From contig NZ_FRCN01000004.1 in assembly GCF_900142925.1 (NCBI RefSeq), forward strand, positions 124,001 through 188,000: 64,000 bases of DNA, in the 5' to 3' direction. Origin of the DNA: Chitinophaga sp. CF418. GTDB lineage: Bacteria; Bacteroidota; Bacteroidia; Chitinophagales; Chitinophagaceae. Shown here in pieces: positions 63,168-64,000 of the stretch. The position numbers and the translations under genes are program-made. The notes beneath the pieces were generated by a model, which saw only the letters and a list, made by a program, of their open reading frames with translations, was not told the DNA's origin and made no database searches. Every line of letters begins with the position of its first letter. Position 1 is the stretch's first letter.

Positions 63168-64000
63168 TCACTCGCCCTTTGGATGCGCCTTCCGGTACGC
63201 TTCCCTCAACTTCTCAATGCTATTGTGCGTATAAACCTGTGTGGACGCCAGGCTGGAGTGCCCCAACAGCTCCTTGACCGCATTCAGGTCAGCGCCATTG
63301 TTCATAAGATGGGTGGCAAACGTATGCCGCAGTATATGCGGACTTCTGCGACTAAGTGTCGTGATCTGGTGGTCGGTCAGATACCCCCGCACCACATTGT
63401 AAACATATCTCGGATATAATTTTTTCCCGCTCCGCGGATTTACCAGCAATACCTCCCTGTCATACGCTGCCAGCTCCTTCCGGCGCATGGCCCGGTACTC
63501 CCCTATCTCATCCCTCAAAATAGTACTGATCGGAATAATCCGCTCCTTATTGCCCTTTCCGAGCACTTTTATGGTCAGATTGCCCGTATCCACATGTCGC
63601 TCCTGCAGATTGATCAACTCCGACAACCGGATGCCGGTATGATACAAAAGCTCAAATATCATCCGGTGCGTTCTCCCCTCCAGGCCATCCGTAAAAATCG
63701 GCGTATCCTCCTGCCCCCTGCGCATGCTCCGGTTATCTTCCACCGCCTGCATGCCTTTTTCGTCAATAAAACCAGGCAGCCGCTTCCCGACCTTCGGGAC
63801 AGTCACTTTCGTCATCGGAGAGGCTGTAATTTCCCCATGACGTAATGCGTATTTGAAAAATGATTTAAGGGTGGAGATCTTGCGGTTAACACTCTTGGCG
63901 ATCATGCCCTCCTCCATCAGCCAGGCCAGCCAGGTACGGACATGCGAATGCGATATGCCAGAAAGTGACACATCGCCATAATGAGATCTTAAAAAGATAA
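63168..64000 (-). CDS. XerC/XerD-type tyrosine recombinase, 5' end outside window
   Basis: Site-specific recombinase of the chromosome-dimer-resolution family. The frame stays open through 64000; a GTG at 63971 is only an internal candidate, because the upstream codons (FLRSHYGDVSLSGISHSHV) still match the family's N-terminal domain. About 278 codons are visible of an expected near 300. The catalytic set is intact: arginine in YHTGIRLSELINL, lysine in VLGKGNKERIIPI, HILRHTFATHLM, HSSLASTQ and the tyrosine nucleophile in VYTHNS. Being next to hpf and tRNA genes favours a housekeeping xerC over an integrase (inference). Confidence 0.92.
   Translation of the reverse strand, partial: IFLRSHYGDVSLSGISHSHVRTWLAWLMEEGMIAKSVNRKISTLKSFFKYALRHGEITASPMTKVTVPKVGKRLPGFIDEKGMQAVEDNRSMRRGQEDTPIFTDGLEGRTHRMIFELLYHTGIRLSELINLQERHVDTGNLTIKVLGKGNKERIIPISTILRDEIGEYRAMRRKELAAYDREVLLVNPRSGKKLYPRYVYNVVRGYLTDHQITTLSRRSPHILRHTFATHLMNNGADLNAVKELLGHSSLASTQVYTHNSIEKLREAYRKAHPKGE

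Noticed and set aside
63168..64000. Integrase of a mobile element at a tRNA cluster
   Set aside because: No attachment-site repeat at any tRNA 3' end and no other phage or element genes are visible; next to hpf, housekeeping XerC is more likely.

Overview
The window reads as a chromosome segment of a Bacteroidota bacterium, most like Chitinophaga and its relatives (inference from gene content, not a database match). Supporting signs are a SusC-type receptor, FecR and TonB-receptor pairs, LytS/LytTR and TPR-kinase regulators, DUF4397 and DUF2147 proteins, almost no Shine-Dalgarno sequences, and promoters of the Bacteroidota form TTG - about 20 nt - TAnnTTTG.

Layout. 1-1677 (-): 5' part of a SusC-like receptor running off the left edge. 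2119-5729 (+): TPR histidine kinase, LuxR-type regulator and a secreted propeller-like protein. 5837-6456: a large nested inverted repeat. 6524-10914 (-): a two-gene glycan operon (GH127 then GH78). 11057-15635: HAD hydrolase, TerC, methyltransferase, DODA-type dioxygenase and thioesterase. 15660-31391: an efflux island in which two complete RND tripartite exporters face away from a central regulatory block (Crp-like regulator, LytS kinase, LytTR regulator). One exporter operon also carries a stand-alone NAD-binding domain. 31796-35659: tRNA-Gln, GT9 and DUF4254 genes, an ECF sigma factor and an S41 peptidase. 35962-42487 (-): FecR, a TonB receptor with STN domain, a beta-helix lipoprotein and a second lipoprotein. 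43321-46320 (-): amino-acid permease, OmpH-like lipoprotein and DUF4397 lipoprotein.

46420-64000 is the core expression locus, almost all on the minus strand. In transcription order it holds xerC (partial), hpf, tRNA-Thr(TGT), tRNA-Tyr, tRNA-Gly, tRNA-Thr(GGT), a degenerate tRNA-Thr, tuf, tRNA-Trp, secE and nusG. Then come a terminator, an inserted transglutaminase/DUF1579 gene pair, a new promoter, rplK, rplA, rplJ, rplL, rpoB, rpoC and a terminator. The tRNA order before tuf matches the thrU-tyrU-glyT-thrT-tufB order of E. coli.

No CRISPR array, prophage or intact insertion sequence was seen, and I found no convincing new defence or mobile system. The least ordinary features are the nested palindrome at 5837-6456, the split of the nusG/rplK operon, the decayed tRNA-Thr, the orphan NAD-binding domain in an efflux operon, the duplicated convergent gene ends near 15.1 kb, and the FecR/receptor pair without an adjacent sigma factor.
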